From Bradyrhizobium sp. CCGE-LA001 (GTDB taxonomy: Bacteria > Pseudomonadota > Alphaproteobacteria > Rhizobiales > Xanthobacteraceae), in NCBI RefSeq assembly GCF_000296215.2, contig NZ_CP013949.1, positions 2,039,501 to 2,103,500 of the forward strand: DNA of 64,000 bases. Reading direction: 5' to 3'. The position numbers were made by a program, and so were the translations under genes. The notes beneath the pieces are model-generated. The model saw only the letters and a program-made list of their open reading frames with translations. It had not been told where the DNA came from and made no database searches. The number at the start of each line of letters is the position of its first letter. The first letter of the stretch is position 1. Below are positions 1-7,255 of the stretch, in pieces.

Positions 1-711
1 CAGCCCGGCTTCATAAGCGGTGCGGCCGGCATCACAGCCGAGGCGGAAGGCATTCGCCATCGCGACGGGATCGGCGGCTTTGGCGATGGCGGTGTTGAGC
101 AGCACGGCGTCATAGCCGAGCTCGAGCGCGTGGGCGGCGTGGCTCGGTGCGCCCAGGCCCGCGTCGACCACCAGCGTGATGTCGGGGAGGCGGTCGCGCA
201 GAAGCTTGAGCGCGTCGCGGTTGATGATGCCCTTGGCGCTGCCGATTGGGGCTGCCCACGGCATCACCACCTTGCAGCCGGCATCGACCAGGCGGTTCGC
301 GACCGAGAGATCCTCGGTGCAATAGGGGAACACTTCGAAGCCGTCCTTGATCAGGATGGTGGCGGCCTCGACCAGGCCGACGACGTCGGGCTGTAGCGTG
401 TCATTGTCGGCGATCACCTCCAGCTTGATCCAGGACGTGCCGAACAATTCGCGGGCGAGCTTGGCCGTGGTGACGGCTTCCCGCACGGTGCGGCAGCCGG
501 CGGTGTTCGGCAGCACGGTGACGTCGAGCTCGCGGATCAGCTTCCAGAAGGCATCGCCGGTCTTGCCGCCGGCGGATTCGCGCCGCAGCGACACCGTGAC
601 GATGTTGGAGCCGGAGGCGCGGATCGCTTCCTGCATGATCGCGGGGGAGGGATAGAGCGCGCTGCCGATCAGCAGGCGCGAGGCGAAGGTCTTGCCGTAG
701 AAGGTCACCAT
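1..711 (-). CDS. thiG: Thiazole synthase ThiG (3' end cut by window edge)
   Basis: ThiG condenses 1-deoxy-D-xylulose 5-phosphate, dehydroglycine and the sulfur carried by ThiS thiocarboxylate into the thiazole phosphate moiety of thiamine, in the cytosol. The frame is open from the ATG at 711 to base 1 (237 codons), against about 255-260 residues for the family, so only about 20 C-terminal residues are missing. Recognisable family segments are the start MVTFYGKTFASRLLIGSALY, the stretch TVLPNTAG, the VFPYCTEDL segment, the phosphate-binding VVMPWAAPIGS and the VDAGLGAPSHA loop. AGGAG lies upstream of the ATG. It is the third gene of thiO-thiS-thiG, but 171 bp containing a palindromic repeat separate it from thiS. 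Expression is presumably under the TPP riboswitch ahead of thiO. Confidence 0.95.
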   Translation of the reverse strand, partial: MVTFYGKTFASRLLIGSALYPSPAIMQEAIRASGSNIVTVSLRRESAGGKTGDAFWKLIRELDVTVLPNTAGCRTVREAVTTAKLARELFGTSWIKLEVIADNDTLQPDVVGLVEAATILIKDGFEVFPYCTEDLSVANRLVDAGCKVVMPWAAPIGSAKGIINRDALKLLRDRLPDITLVVDAGLGAPSHAAHALELGYDAVLLNTAIAKAADPVAMANAFRLGCDAGRTAYEAGL

Positions 712-755
712 GGTGAAGGTGTCTCCTGGAGTGACGGTGCCGACCCAAACATAGC

Positions 756-856
756 TGTCATCCCCGCGAAGGCGGGGATCCAGTACGCCGTGGCAGCGCG
801 GCTGGAAACGTGACGACGCGGCGTACTGGATCGCCCGGTCAAGCCGGGCGATGACA
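756..856. repeat. Dispersed palindromic repeat (family A) between thiS and thiG
   Basis: The element starts TGTCATCCCCGCGAAGGCGG and ends with the matching GGGCGATGACA, with internal inverted arms GGATCCAGTACGCC and GGCGTACTGGATC. It has two terminal hairpins plus an overall inverted symmetry. A second copy of the same design lies at 55967-56065. It sits inside an operon, so it will be transcribed as a strong stem-loop structure. Confidence 0.8.
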
Positions 857-882
857 GTGGAGTGTTTGGTGAGACCATCACC

Positions 883-1080
883 TCACCCTCCCTGCCGCGG
901 CGTGATGATCTCGATCTCGTCGCCGGCTTTCAGCTGGGTCTCGGCCCAGCGGCTTTTCGGCACGACGTCGTAGTTCAGCGCGATGGCGAAATGGCTGCCC
1001 TCGTAGTCGAGCTCGCTGAGCAGCGCGTCCACGCTGGCGGAGTTCACCTCGCGCTGCTCACCGTTCACGATCACGCGCAT
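883..1080 (-). CDS. thiS: Sulfur carrier protein ThiS
   Basis: A 65-residue ubiquitin-like (beta-grasp) sulfur carrier. Its C-terminal Gly-Gly (ending ITPRQGG) is adenylated and converted to the thiocarboxylate that gives sulfur to ThiG. The N-terminus MRVIVNGEQREV and the GDEIEIITP segment before the GG tail are typical and the length matches the family. The start overlaps the end of thiO by 10 bp, which indicates translational coupling in the thi operon. thiG follows after a repeat-containing spacer. Confidence 0.95.
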   Translation of the reverse strand: MRVIVNGEQREVNSASVDALLSELDYEGSHFAIALNYDVVPKSRWAETQLKAGDEIEIITPRQGG

Positions 1081-2105
1081 TGCATCACCTCGTTGTCGAT
1101 CTGGCCGCGCTGGACATAAGCGAGCGTCAGCTCGGCAAGCGCCGGCGCGAGCAGGAAGCCATGACGGTAGAGCCCGTTGACGCTGATCTTGCCGCCGCGA
1201 ATGCCGATGCGCGGAAGGTTGTCGGGGAAGGCGGGGCGAAGCCCCGAGCCGAATTCGACGATGCGGGCCTCGCCGAACGCGGGATGCACGGCATAGGCGG
1301 CGCCGAGGAGCTCCAGCGCGGAGCGGACGCTGACGCCGGTGTCTTCGGCCTCGATCGAGGTCGCGCCCAGCATGAACAGGCCGTCCTCGCGCGGGATGAC
1401 GTAGAGCGGCCAGCGCGGATGGATTAGTCGCACCGGGCGCGACAGCTGCACCTCACCGGTCTCGATCAGGATCATCTCGCCCTTGACGCCGCGCAGCTCG
1501 CCCTGTTCGTCGCGCGCGGAAAGACCGCGGCAGTCGATCACGATGCCATCCAGACCCTTTGCGAGATCCTTTTCGAGATCCTTGGCGCTGACGTCGCTGG
1601 AGAACTTGATGGTGCCGCCGGCAGCTTTGATGCGCTCGTGCAGCTTGGGCAGCACGCGGCGCGGCTCGACATGGCCCTCGGTCGGAAAGAACAGCGCGTC
1701 GCGGAATCGGCCCTCCAGCGAGGGCTCCAGCGCCGCAAGGCCGGCGGCATCGAGCCGCTGGTGGCCCTCGGTCATCCGGGCGAAACGCTCGAAATCGTTG
1801 CGCTCGCGCGGATGAGCGACGACGAGCGAACCGTTGAAGGGCGTATCGGGCAGCTCGCGCCGCCAGATATCGAGGGAGCGCAGGCCGAGGCGGCTGATGA
1901 TGGGCTCGGCGATTTCGGCCTCGCAATAGGGCGCGAGCATGCCGCCGGCCCAATGGCTGGTGGCGTCGGTCATCGCGGCGTCACCGCGTTCATGTAGGGT
2001 CACGGCATGGCCGGCCTGCGCGAACAGCAACGCTTGCCAGGCTCCGGCGATGCCTGCGCCGATGATGGATACCGGTGAATCCGGTCGCTTGGTCGTCTGC
2101 AACAT
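1071..2105 (-). CDS. thiO: Glycine oxidase ThiO, FAD-dependent
   Basis: ThiO oxidises glycine to the imine (dehydroglycine) used by ThiG for the thiazole ring. The 344-residue protein begins with the FAD-binding Rossmann motif IIGAGIAGAWQALLFAQAG (about residues 14-32) followed by the acidic HERG end of strand beta-2. It has the DAO-family segment SHWAGGMLAPYCEAE and a C-terminal INGLYRHG-type FAD contact (SVNGLYRHGFLLAPALAEL). The ATG at 2105 directly follows the riboswitch; its Shine-Dalgarno (AGGGACAGGG) overlaps the 3' strand of riboswitch helix P1. It is the first gene of thiO-thiS-thiG. Confidence 0.93.
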   Translation of the reverse strand: MLQTTKRPDSPVSIIGAGIAGAWQALLFAQAGHAVTLHERGDAAMTDATSHWAGGMLAPYCEAEIAEPIISRLGLRSLDIWRRELPDTPFNGSLVVAHPRERNDFERFARMTEGHQRLDAAGLAALEPSLEGRFRDALFFPTEGHVEPRRVLPKLHERIKAAGGTIKFSSDVSAKDLEKDLAKGLDGIVIDCRGLSARDEQGELRGVKGEMILIETGEVQLSRPVRLIHPRWPLYVIPREDGLFMLGATSIEAEDTGVSVRSALELLGAAYAVHPAFGEARIVEFGSGLRPAFPDNLPRIGIRGGKISVNGLYRHGFLLAPALAELTLAYVQRGQIDNEVMQCA

Positions 2106-2109
2106 CCCT

Positions 2110-2217
2110 GTCCCTTCGCCGGCATGACCCGGATCAGGTTCAAAGGGTCACCGCGGTCTCGGGCGTTATTGCCCGTTTAGCGGTATCTCAGCTCCTCCTC
2201 GGAGCACCCCTCGGAAC
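2110..2217 (-). promoter_or_regulatory. TPP riboswitch (THI element)
   Basis: On the minus strand the conserved thi-box pieces occur in order: GAGGGGTGC, then CTGAGAT, then GACCCTTTGAACCTGATC, then GGGTCATGCCGGCGAAGGGA. P1 can form between GTTCC (2213-2217) and GGGAC (2110-2114). The 3' strand of P1 runs into the ribosome-binding region of thiO, so ligand binding probably hides the start site and blocks translation. This matches the usual Gram-negative mode; the mechanism here is inferred. Confidence 0.97.
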
Positions 2218-2223
2218 GGCTCT

Positions 2224-2251
2224 AATGTATGCCAGTGACGGACGGTGTCAA
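2224..2251 (-). promoter_or_regulatory. Sigma-70-type promoter of the thi operon
   Basis: Reading the minus strand, a perfect -35 TTGACA (2246-2251) is followed after 16 bp by TACATT (2224-2229), a 4 of 6 match to the -10 consensus. The predicted start would fall about 7 bp further, at the 5' edge of the TPP riboswitch, which supports the call. Confidence 0.65.
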
Positions 2252-2278
2252 CGCGTTAGAGACGGAACCACACGGTCC

Positions 2279-2428
2279 GTGCCCCGGACGCGATGCAGCG
2301 CGCCGCCTCTTGGCGGCGTGATGCGTCGCAGAGCCGGGGGCCCATTGCTGGGGCCCACTGCTTATGTGCGGATGCTGGGTCCCGGCTCGGCGCAGCAGCG
2401 CTTCGCGCTGCCGCTTGTCCGGGACACG
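2279..2428. repeat. Dispersed palindromic repeat (family B)
   Basis: The element starts GTGCCCCGGACGCG and ends GTCCGGGACAC, with internal arms GAGCCGGGGGCCCA and TGGGTCCCGGCTC. Relatives occur at 43131-43251, 53307-53410 and 54655-54779. It fills the space between the thi promoter and the end of the lytic transglycosylase gene; no gene is seen in it. Confidence 0.75.
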
Positions 2429-2432
2429 GGAG

Positions 2433-2981
2433 CTATTTCACGGCCTGCGCACGCGCGTTGCGGACGCGCTGCGCCAGCTTGCGGTGCGACGGCGCGCCGA
2501 ACATCGGCTGCGGGTTGCCGTTCGGCTCCAGCCAAGGTTGACCCATACTCGTCTCGCCCATGTTGGCGACCTGCACCATCTCCTGGCGCTGGCGCTTTGC
2601 AGCGTAGTAATAGCCGCCCGCGAAATAACGCACGGCTCGGGCGTGGTCCCCATTGGCGGCGCGATAGGCGCCGGCGAGGTATTTTACCGCATAGGTGAGG
2701 TTGGTGTTGGGGTCGCGCAGGCCGGCGGCATCGCCGGTGTAGCCGACGCCGCGGGCGGTCGCGAGCTTGATCTGCATCAATCCGATGGTGCCGCCGCGGC
2801 CGACGAGGTGCGGCTGATAGCGGCTCTCGCGCATGATGACGCGGTGCACCAGCGCCTCCGGCACGCCATTGGCGCGCGCGTGGGCCGCAACCATCTCGGC
2901 ATATTCAGCTTCGCCGGCGAAGGCGGCCTGCGGCAACGTCAGTGCGGCCGCGAGCAGCGCGGCAGTGCGTAAAATTTTCAT
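2433..2981 (-). CDS. Small periplasmic lytic transglycosylase (SLT domain)
   Basis: A predicted 182-residue secreted enzyme that cleaves peptidoglycan glycan strands to 1,6-anhydro-MurNAc ends. The start at 2981 is chosen because it gives a clean Sec signal (MKILRTAALLAAALTLPQAAFA, roughly residues 1-22) and has AGGAAC upstream; a longer frame to 3038 adds a non-signal leader. The SLT/goose-lysozyme fold signature is present: VIMRESRYQPHLVG with the catalytic Glu in RESRY, then GGTIGLMQI, then NLTYAVKYLAGAY. The C-terminal third is basic and not typical of a cell-wall-binding module. It appears to be transcribed alone. It could equally act in assembly of an envelope machine, but no such genes are adjacent. 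Confidence 0.88.
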   Translation of the reverse strand: MKILRTAALLAAALTLPQAAFAGEAEYAEMVAAHARANGVPEALVHRVIMRESRYQPHLVGRGGTIGLMQIKLATARGVGYTGDAAGLRDPNTNLTYAVKYLAGAYRAANGDHARAVRYFAGGYYYAAKRQRQEMVQVANMGETSMGQPWLEPNGNPQPMFGAPSHRKLAQRVRNARAQAVK

Positions 2982-3212
2982 CGAAATGTTCCTCGGTCGA
3001 ACGGACCTGCACCCTTGTGCGTTAGGCCGTGGGAACACGGCGATGATGTGGCGAAAAGTCGCCGGCGGCGATTTTCGCCGCGCGGTCGCTTTTACGACTT
3101 AAACCCGAGTCACGATCCGAGCTGGTGGTGCGCGTCGACGCGACAGCAGGTTTGTCCCTTCGCGCATCCGCCCAAAAATCGCTCTTCGAAAACAGCATTT
3201 GGGAGGACGTCC

Positions 3213-3413
3213 ATGACCCGAGCAGACATCGGCGACATCCCCAAGCAGAACCCCTGTGCGCAATGTGGCACACCGATCCCGTTTCCGGACTGGATCGAAC
3301 CGGGCGAAGGCCGCGTATCTTATCTTTGGGCCTGCCAGGCCTGCGGCTATCGCTTCGAGGCGGTGGCGATCTTCGAACGCGAGGCCATCGCGCACCCGCC
3401 GCTCGCGGCTTGA
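3213..3413 (+). CDS. Small zinc-ribbon protein, unknown function
   Basis: A 66-residue protein with two CxxC knuckles, CAQCG near residue 13 and CQACG near residue 45, spaced as in a zinc ribbon. The sequence between them is Trp- and Pro-containing (PFPDWIEPGEG). The start at 3213 is preferred over an upstream in-frame ATG at 3015 because GGGAGGA sits 5 bp before it. The stop abuts the stop of the convergent histidine kinase gene, with no spacer. Function unknown; such ribbons usually bind nucleic acid or act as structural modules. Confidence 0.7.
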   Translation: MTRADIGDIPKQNPCAQCGTPIPFPDWIEPGEGRVSYLWACQACGYRFEAVAIFEREAIAHPPLAA

Positions 3414-4739
3414 TTACGCCGCCAGCCGCGGCTCCTGCCAGACCGGCAATTGCATCCGCACGATCAATCCGTGCGGGGCGCGGTCGTGCAGCGACAGCTC
3501 GCCGCCGTGGGCGAGCGCGATCGCACGCGCGATCGACAGGCCGAGCCCGAACCCGGTGGACTCGTCCATCGTGCGCGCATCGTCGCCGCGCACGAACGGC
3601 TCCAGCATCTCCTGCTTGCGCGCATCCGAGATGCCGGGGCCGTCGTCCTCGACGTCGATGACGAGCGTGGTGCTGGCGACGTCGAGGCGGATCGTCACCT
3701 CGGCGCCGAAGCGCACCGCGTTCTCGACGAGGTTGGTGACGCCGCGATGCAAATCGTCGGGCCGCGCGGCGGCGGTCGCGGAGGCCGGCCCGTCGTAATG
3801 CACGACATGGCCCATGTCGCCGAACTGGTCGGCGACGAGCTGGAGCGTGCTGGCGATGTCCACCAGCGTCACCGCCTCGACCTTGCGATCGTTGCGCAAC
3901 AGCGACAGCACCGATTCCAGCATCGAGCGCATCTGGTCGAGGTCCATCAGCGTGCGCTTGCGATTGCCCTCGTCCTCGATGAACTCGGCGCGCAGCCGCA
4001 GGCGCGTGATCGGCGTGCGCAAATCGTGGCTGATCGCGGCGAGCATCCGCGTGCGGTCCGACATCAGCCGCGCGATGCGCTCCTGCATGCGGTTGAGTGC
4101 GCGCGCCACCGAGCGGATCTCCTCGGGGCCGCGCTCGGGCAGCGGCTCGGCGGTGCCGTCCAGACTGAAATTCTCGGCGGCCTTGGCGAAGGACGACAGC
4201 GGCGCGGCGAGCGCATAGGCCGCCCACAGGCCGAGCATGGTGACGCTGATCAGCGCGAACAGCAGCGTGATCATCCACGGTCCGCCCCAGAACCGCGGCG
4301 GACGGGGACCGTGCTCGACGCGGCCCGCGATCATGGTGCCGTCGGACAGTTCGACCGCGACCCGCTGCACGCCATCCTGCGGCGCCAGCGCGACCACCTT
4401 GTACCGAGGGCCGAGATGCCGGCGCAGATTGCGCAGGTGGGGACTCTCGCTATCGACGGCGGGGGCAGCCGTTTTCGGCGCGAGGACCTCGATTTTCGCC
4501 TTCGGAAATGCGCGCACGATATCGGCGAGAATGCGCGGCCGCTCGCCCGCATCGGCGCCGTTGAGCAGCAGGGCGGCATCGGCCAATTGGTGCGCGCTGT
4601 CGGGCGGCTCGGCGCGGTCCGGCCGGCTGATCAGGAAGCTCGCGGTCAGGATCAGATGCAGCGCGACGATCGAGGCCACCACCAGCGCGGCGATCTGTCC
4701 GCCGATGCTCTTGAGGTGGAAGAAGCGGAACGGCGTCAT
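3414..4739 (-). CDS. Sensor histidine kinase, EnvZ/OmpR-type
   Basis: A 441-residue inner-membrane kinase. TM1 lies at about 14-37, a periplasmic domain at about 40-150, TM2 at about 155-178, then a HAMP domain. The dimerisation/phosphoacceptor helix has AAISHDLRTPITRLRLR with His238. The ATPase domain has NLVENAVRFG (N box), DVEDDGPGIS (G1) and GFGLGLSIARAIALAHGG (G2). It follows the response-regulator gene by 12 bp on the same strand, so the two form an operon and a cognate pair. The periplasmic domain is not recognised, so the signal is unknown. Confidence 0.93.
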   Translation of the reverse strand: MTPFRFFHLKSIGGQIAALVVASIVALHLILTASFLISRPDRAEPPDSAHQLADAALLLNGADAGERPRILADIVRAFPKAKIEVLAPKTAAPAVDSESPHLRNLRRHLGPRYKVVALAPQDGVQRVAVELSDGTMIAGRVEHGPRPPRFWGGPWMITLLFALISVTMLGLWAAYALAAPLSSFAKAAENFSLDGTAEPLPERGPEEIRSVARALNRMQERIARLMSDRTRMLAAISHDLRTPITRLRLRAEFIEDEGNRKRTLMDLDQMRSMLESVLSLLRNDRKVEAVTLVDIASTLQLVADQFGDMGHVVHYDGPASATAAARPDDLHRGVTNLVENAVRFGAEVTIRLDVASTTLVIDVEDDGPGISDARKQEMLEPFVRGDDARTMDESTGFGLGLSIARAIALAHGGELSLHDRAPHGLIVRMQLPVWQEPRLAA

Positions 4740-4751
4740 GACGGCCGCTCC

Positions 4752-5507
4752 TCAGCTGCTCAGAGGCGCGGTCACCGCTTCGGGACTTGCCGCTTCGGTC
4801 CGCGGCGTGAACAGATAGCCGCCGGAGCGCACCGTCTTGATGATGGTGGGATCGGACGGATTGGGTTCGATCTTGCGGCGGATGCGGCTCACCAGCACGT
4901 CGATGGAGCGCTCGAACGAGCCGGCGTTGCGTCCTTGCGTGAGGTCGAGCAGGCTGTCGCGCGACAGCACGCGGCCGGGGCGCTCGCAGAATGTCCTCAG
5001 CAGATCGAACTCGGCGCTGGTCACCGCGACGCGCGCGCCTTCGGGATTGCGTAGCTCGCGCATGCGCAGATCGATGCGCCAACCTTCGAAGGCGAGCGTG
5101 GAAGCGCCTTCGATCGCGCTCGCCGCTTGCGCCGCGGCTTGGCGGCGCAGCACCGCGTTGATGCGGGCGAGCAGCTCGCGCGGGTTGAACGGTTTCGGCA
5201 GATAGTCGTCCGCGCCCATCTCCAGGCCGACGATGCGGTCGACGTCCTCGCCGCGCGCGGTCAGCATGATGATCGGCGTCTGCGACTCCGCGCGCAGCTT
5301 GCGGCAGAGGCTGAGGCCGTCCTCGCCCGGCAGCATGACGTCGAGGATGATCAGGTCGACGCGATGGTCGGCCATCGCGCGCGACATCTCGCGGCCGTCG
5401 CTCACGGCGGTGACGTTACACGCGTTGTTGCGCAGGTATTTCGCAATCAACGTCCGGGTTTCGCGGTCGTCCTCGACGACCAGGATGCTGGGATTGGGAA
5501 TGGCCAT
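4752..5507 (-). CDS. OmpR-family response regulator
   Basis: A 251-residue two-domain regulator. The receiver domain (about 7-122) has the acidic pair EDD near residues 12-14, phospho-acceptor Asp56 in LDVMLPGEDG, and the Lys in DDYLPKPF. The C-terminal winged helix (about 150-235) has VTSAEFDLLRTF and VLVSRIRRKIEPNPSDP, ending in the SGGYLF hairpin. The start at 5507 places the usual SILVVEDD near the N-terminus; the frame stays open 73 codons further upstream but that part has no domain. First gene of the pair with the histidine kinase. Confidence 0.94.
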   Translation of the reverse strand: MAIPNPSILVVEDDRETRTLIAKYLRNNACNVTAVSDGREMSRAMADHRVDLIILDVMLPGEDGLSLCRKLRAESQTPIIMLTARGEDVDRIVGLEMGADDYLPKPFNPRELLARINAVLRRQAAAQAASAIEGASTLAFEGWRIDLRMRELRNPEGARVAVTSAEFDLLRTFCERPGRVLSRDSLLDLTQGRNAGSFERSIDVLVSRIRRKIEPNPSDPTIIKTVRSGGYLFTPRTEAASPEAVTAPLSS

Positions 5508-5687
5508 GCGCTTTGTTTGTCCAAGATTTGGGCCGAATGGCGAAGAATTTTGTTTCAGGATGTTTCTGGAGAACTTGCCGCAATGCCGGGACACGACCGG
5601 ACCGTGAAGTGGCAAGTTCTCGTTAAGGCCGTAAACCATACCGTGGCGCCGCTCGCGACGAAACCCCGCAAGATGCACGGAGCCATC

Positions 5688-6277
5688 ATGACCTTGATTT
5701 CGGCGGCCTCCGCCGGCAGCCACCAATCGCCGCTGCAGCGGCTACAGCAGGAATTGCAATCGCAAGTCTCCGCCGGCACGATCTCGTCGTCGGACCAATC
5801 CGCGCTCTCGACGGCGCTGACCGACATCGACACCGCACTCCAGCAGAGCCGGACGAGCGACCAGTCGCGCGGCACGCGGCCCTCCAAGGACGAGATGCAG
5901 TCGAAGATCGACGACCTGATCTCGAACGAGGTGTCGAACGGGACGCTGACCGCCGACCAGGCCGAGGAGCTGAAGAGCGTGTTTCAGTCCGCCTTCGCCA
6001 GCGGCCCGGGCGGGGCGGGTGGCCCTGGTGGAGCAGGCGGTCCCGGTGGAGCAGGCGGACCGCCCCCGGCCCGCCGCCGGATGACGGCCCTTCGGATTCG
6101 GCGTCATCCACGGATTCCGCCAGCGGCACGTCGGCCGACGCCACGACGGCGGAAATCCTCGAGCAGTTCCTCCAGGCGCTCCAGCAATCGCAATCGTCGG
6201 CGGCGTCCTACGGTGCCAATGGCAGCGCGTCGAGCGGCTCGAGCTTGTCCGCGCTGCTGATCGACTACAAGAGCTGA
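5688..6277 (+). pseudogene. Gly-rich hypothetical protein, apparent one-base frameshift
   Basis: The first frame begins at the ATG at 5688 (GGAG 5 bp upstream) and encodes a hydrophilic, helical, Ser/Gln-rich protein with a segment NGTLTADQAEELKSVFQSAF. It then enters a Gly-Ala-Pro repeat made of near-identical 18-bp DNA units (about 6008-6058). Past about 6063-6076 this frame turns into an Arg/Ser-rich low-complexity tail. The -1 frame from 6068 instead reads a balanced sequence with SADATTAEILEQFLQALQQ and ends SLSALLIDYKS with a TGA at 6275-6277, matching the composition of the first half. A single missing base in the C5G2C3 run would explain it, either a true mutation or a sequencing error. 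Function unknown. Confidence 0.7.
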
Positions 6278-6507
6278 CCCCGGGCGACGCCAGGTCGGCG
6301 CGTGTCCTCGCCGCGATCATGCTTCACCCAGGGCGCATGATCGTCGGCGGGGAACCGTGCGCCGCACAATGTTCCTGAGTGACGCAGGAACATCTCACAC
6401 GCGATACCGCGCTCGCGCATAGCGCGACGAAATTGCCGCGCACAAGGAACTGCGCGTGATCAGCGCTGTTTTCTCCGCACAAGTTTTCTGCTGAAGGAGA
6501 GGACAAC

Positions 6508-7038
6508 ATGATGAAGTCGATCGTTGCCGGCCTCGCCGGCACTGCCCTGCTGACGACCGTTGCGTTCGCGCAATCGCCGGCCGCCACCACCGACAAGGCG
6601 GCACCTGCGGCCACCACCGCCACGACGACGTCCACGACCGCGTCCGGCCAGTGGCGTACGTCGAAGATGGACGGCCTGAAGGTCTACAATGAAGCCAACG
6701 AGAACATCGGTACGATCAACGACCTGCTGATGGACAAGAACGGCGACATCAAGATTGCCGTGATCGGCGTCGGCGGCTTCCTCGGCATGGGCGAGCATCT
6801 CGTCGCCGTGCCCTATGAGAAGCTGAAGTTCGTCAACGAGGCCGTCGCCTACACCGGTACCGGCGCGAACCCGGGCGCCAAGCCCGCCGCGACCACCACC
6901 ACGGGCGCTGCGACCGGCACCGACAAGCCGGCTGCGACCTCGACGTCGTCCACCTCGAAATGGTACCCGGACCACGCCGTGTTCAACGCCAGCAAGGACG
7001 AGCTGAAGAACATGCCCGAGTTCAAGTACTCGGAGTAA
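6508..7038 (+). CDS. Secreted PRC-barrel domain protein
   Basis: A 176-residue protein with a signal peptide (MMKSIVAGLAGTALLTTVAFAQS, cleavage near residue 22), a Thr/Ala-rich linker, then a PRC-barrel core from about residue 50 to 110 with LKVYNEANENIGTINDLLMD and GGFLGMGEHLVAVPYEKL. A second Thr/Ala/Pro linker precedes a charged tail. PRC-barrel proteins of this envelope type are common in rhizobia and are often stress-induced; the exact role is unknown. GGAGAGG lies upstream of the ATG. The gene stands alone and is followed by a hairpin. Confidence 0.85.
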   Translation: MMKSIVAGLAGTALLTTVAFAQSPAATTDKAAPAATTATTTSTTASGQWRTSKMDGLKVYNEANENIGTINDLLMDKNGDIKIAVIGVGGFLGMGEHLVAVPYEKLKFVNEAVAYTGTGANPGAKPAATTTTGAATGTDKPAATSTSSTSKWYPDHAVFNASKDELKNMPEFKYSE

Positions 7039-7067
7039 TGCGGCTGGACTGACGACCCAAACGACGT

Positions 7068-7089
7068 GCGCCCGGTTTTTACCGGGCGC
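7068..7089 (+). terminator. Hairpin after the PRC-barrel gene
   Basis: Perfect stem GCGCCCGG / CCGGGCGC with a T-rich loop, 29 bp after the stop codon of the PRC-barrel gene. There is no clean T-run after the stem, so efficiency is uncertain. Confidence 0.5.
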
Positions 7090-7130
7090 GCTGTCGTGTC
7101 TTCTTCATGCCGTCCTTGCGAAATGCTGAC

Positions 7131-7234
7131 GCTCACCCTGAGGAGCGCGCCTCCGGCGCGCGTCTCGAAGGGCGACCACCAGCCGGGCCTTCATCCTTCG
7201 AGACGTTTGCTCCGCAAGCTCCTCAGGATGAGGA
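7131..7234. repeat. Dispersed palindromic repeat (family C)
   Basis: The copy begins CTCACCCTGAGGAGCGCGCC, contains GCGCGTCTCGAAGG, and continues with CATCCTTCGAGACG and CTCCTCAGGATGAGG as inverted arms. Two more modules of the same family lie at 10753-10921. It fills the gap between the PRC-barrel gene and the convergent binding-protein gene. Confidence 0.75.
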
Positions 7235-7255
7235 ATTGGCAGCGACGCAGCAGAG

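Noticed and set aside
5508..5726. 73-codon upstream extension of the response regulator
   Set aside because: The extension lacks any domain, and family alignment places the start at 5507.
6063..6076. Programmed -1 frameshift site in the Gly-rich protein gene
   Set aside because: The run G CCC CCG is not a standard X XXY YYZ heptamer, and no downstream pseudoknot was evident. A plain one-base loss is the simpler explanation.
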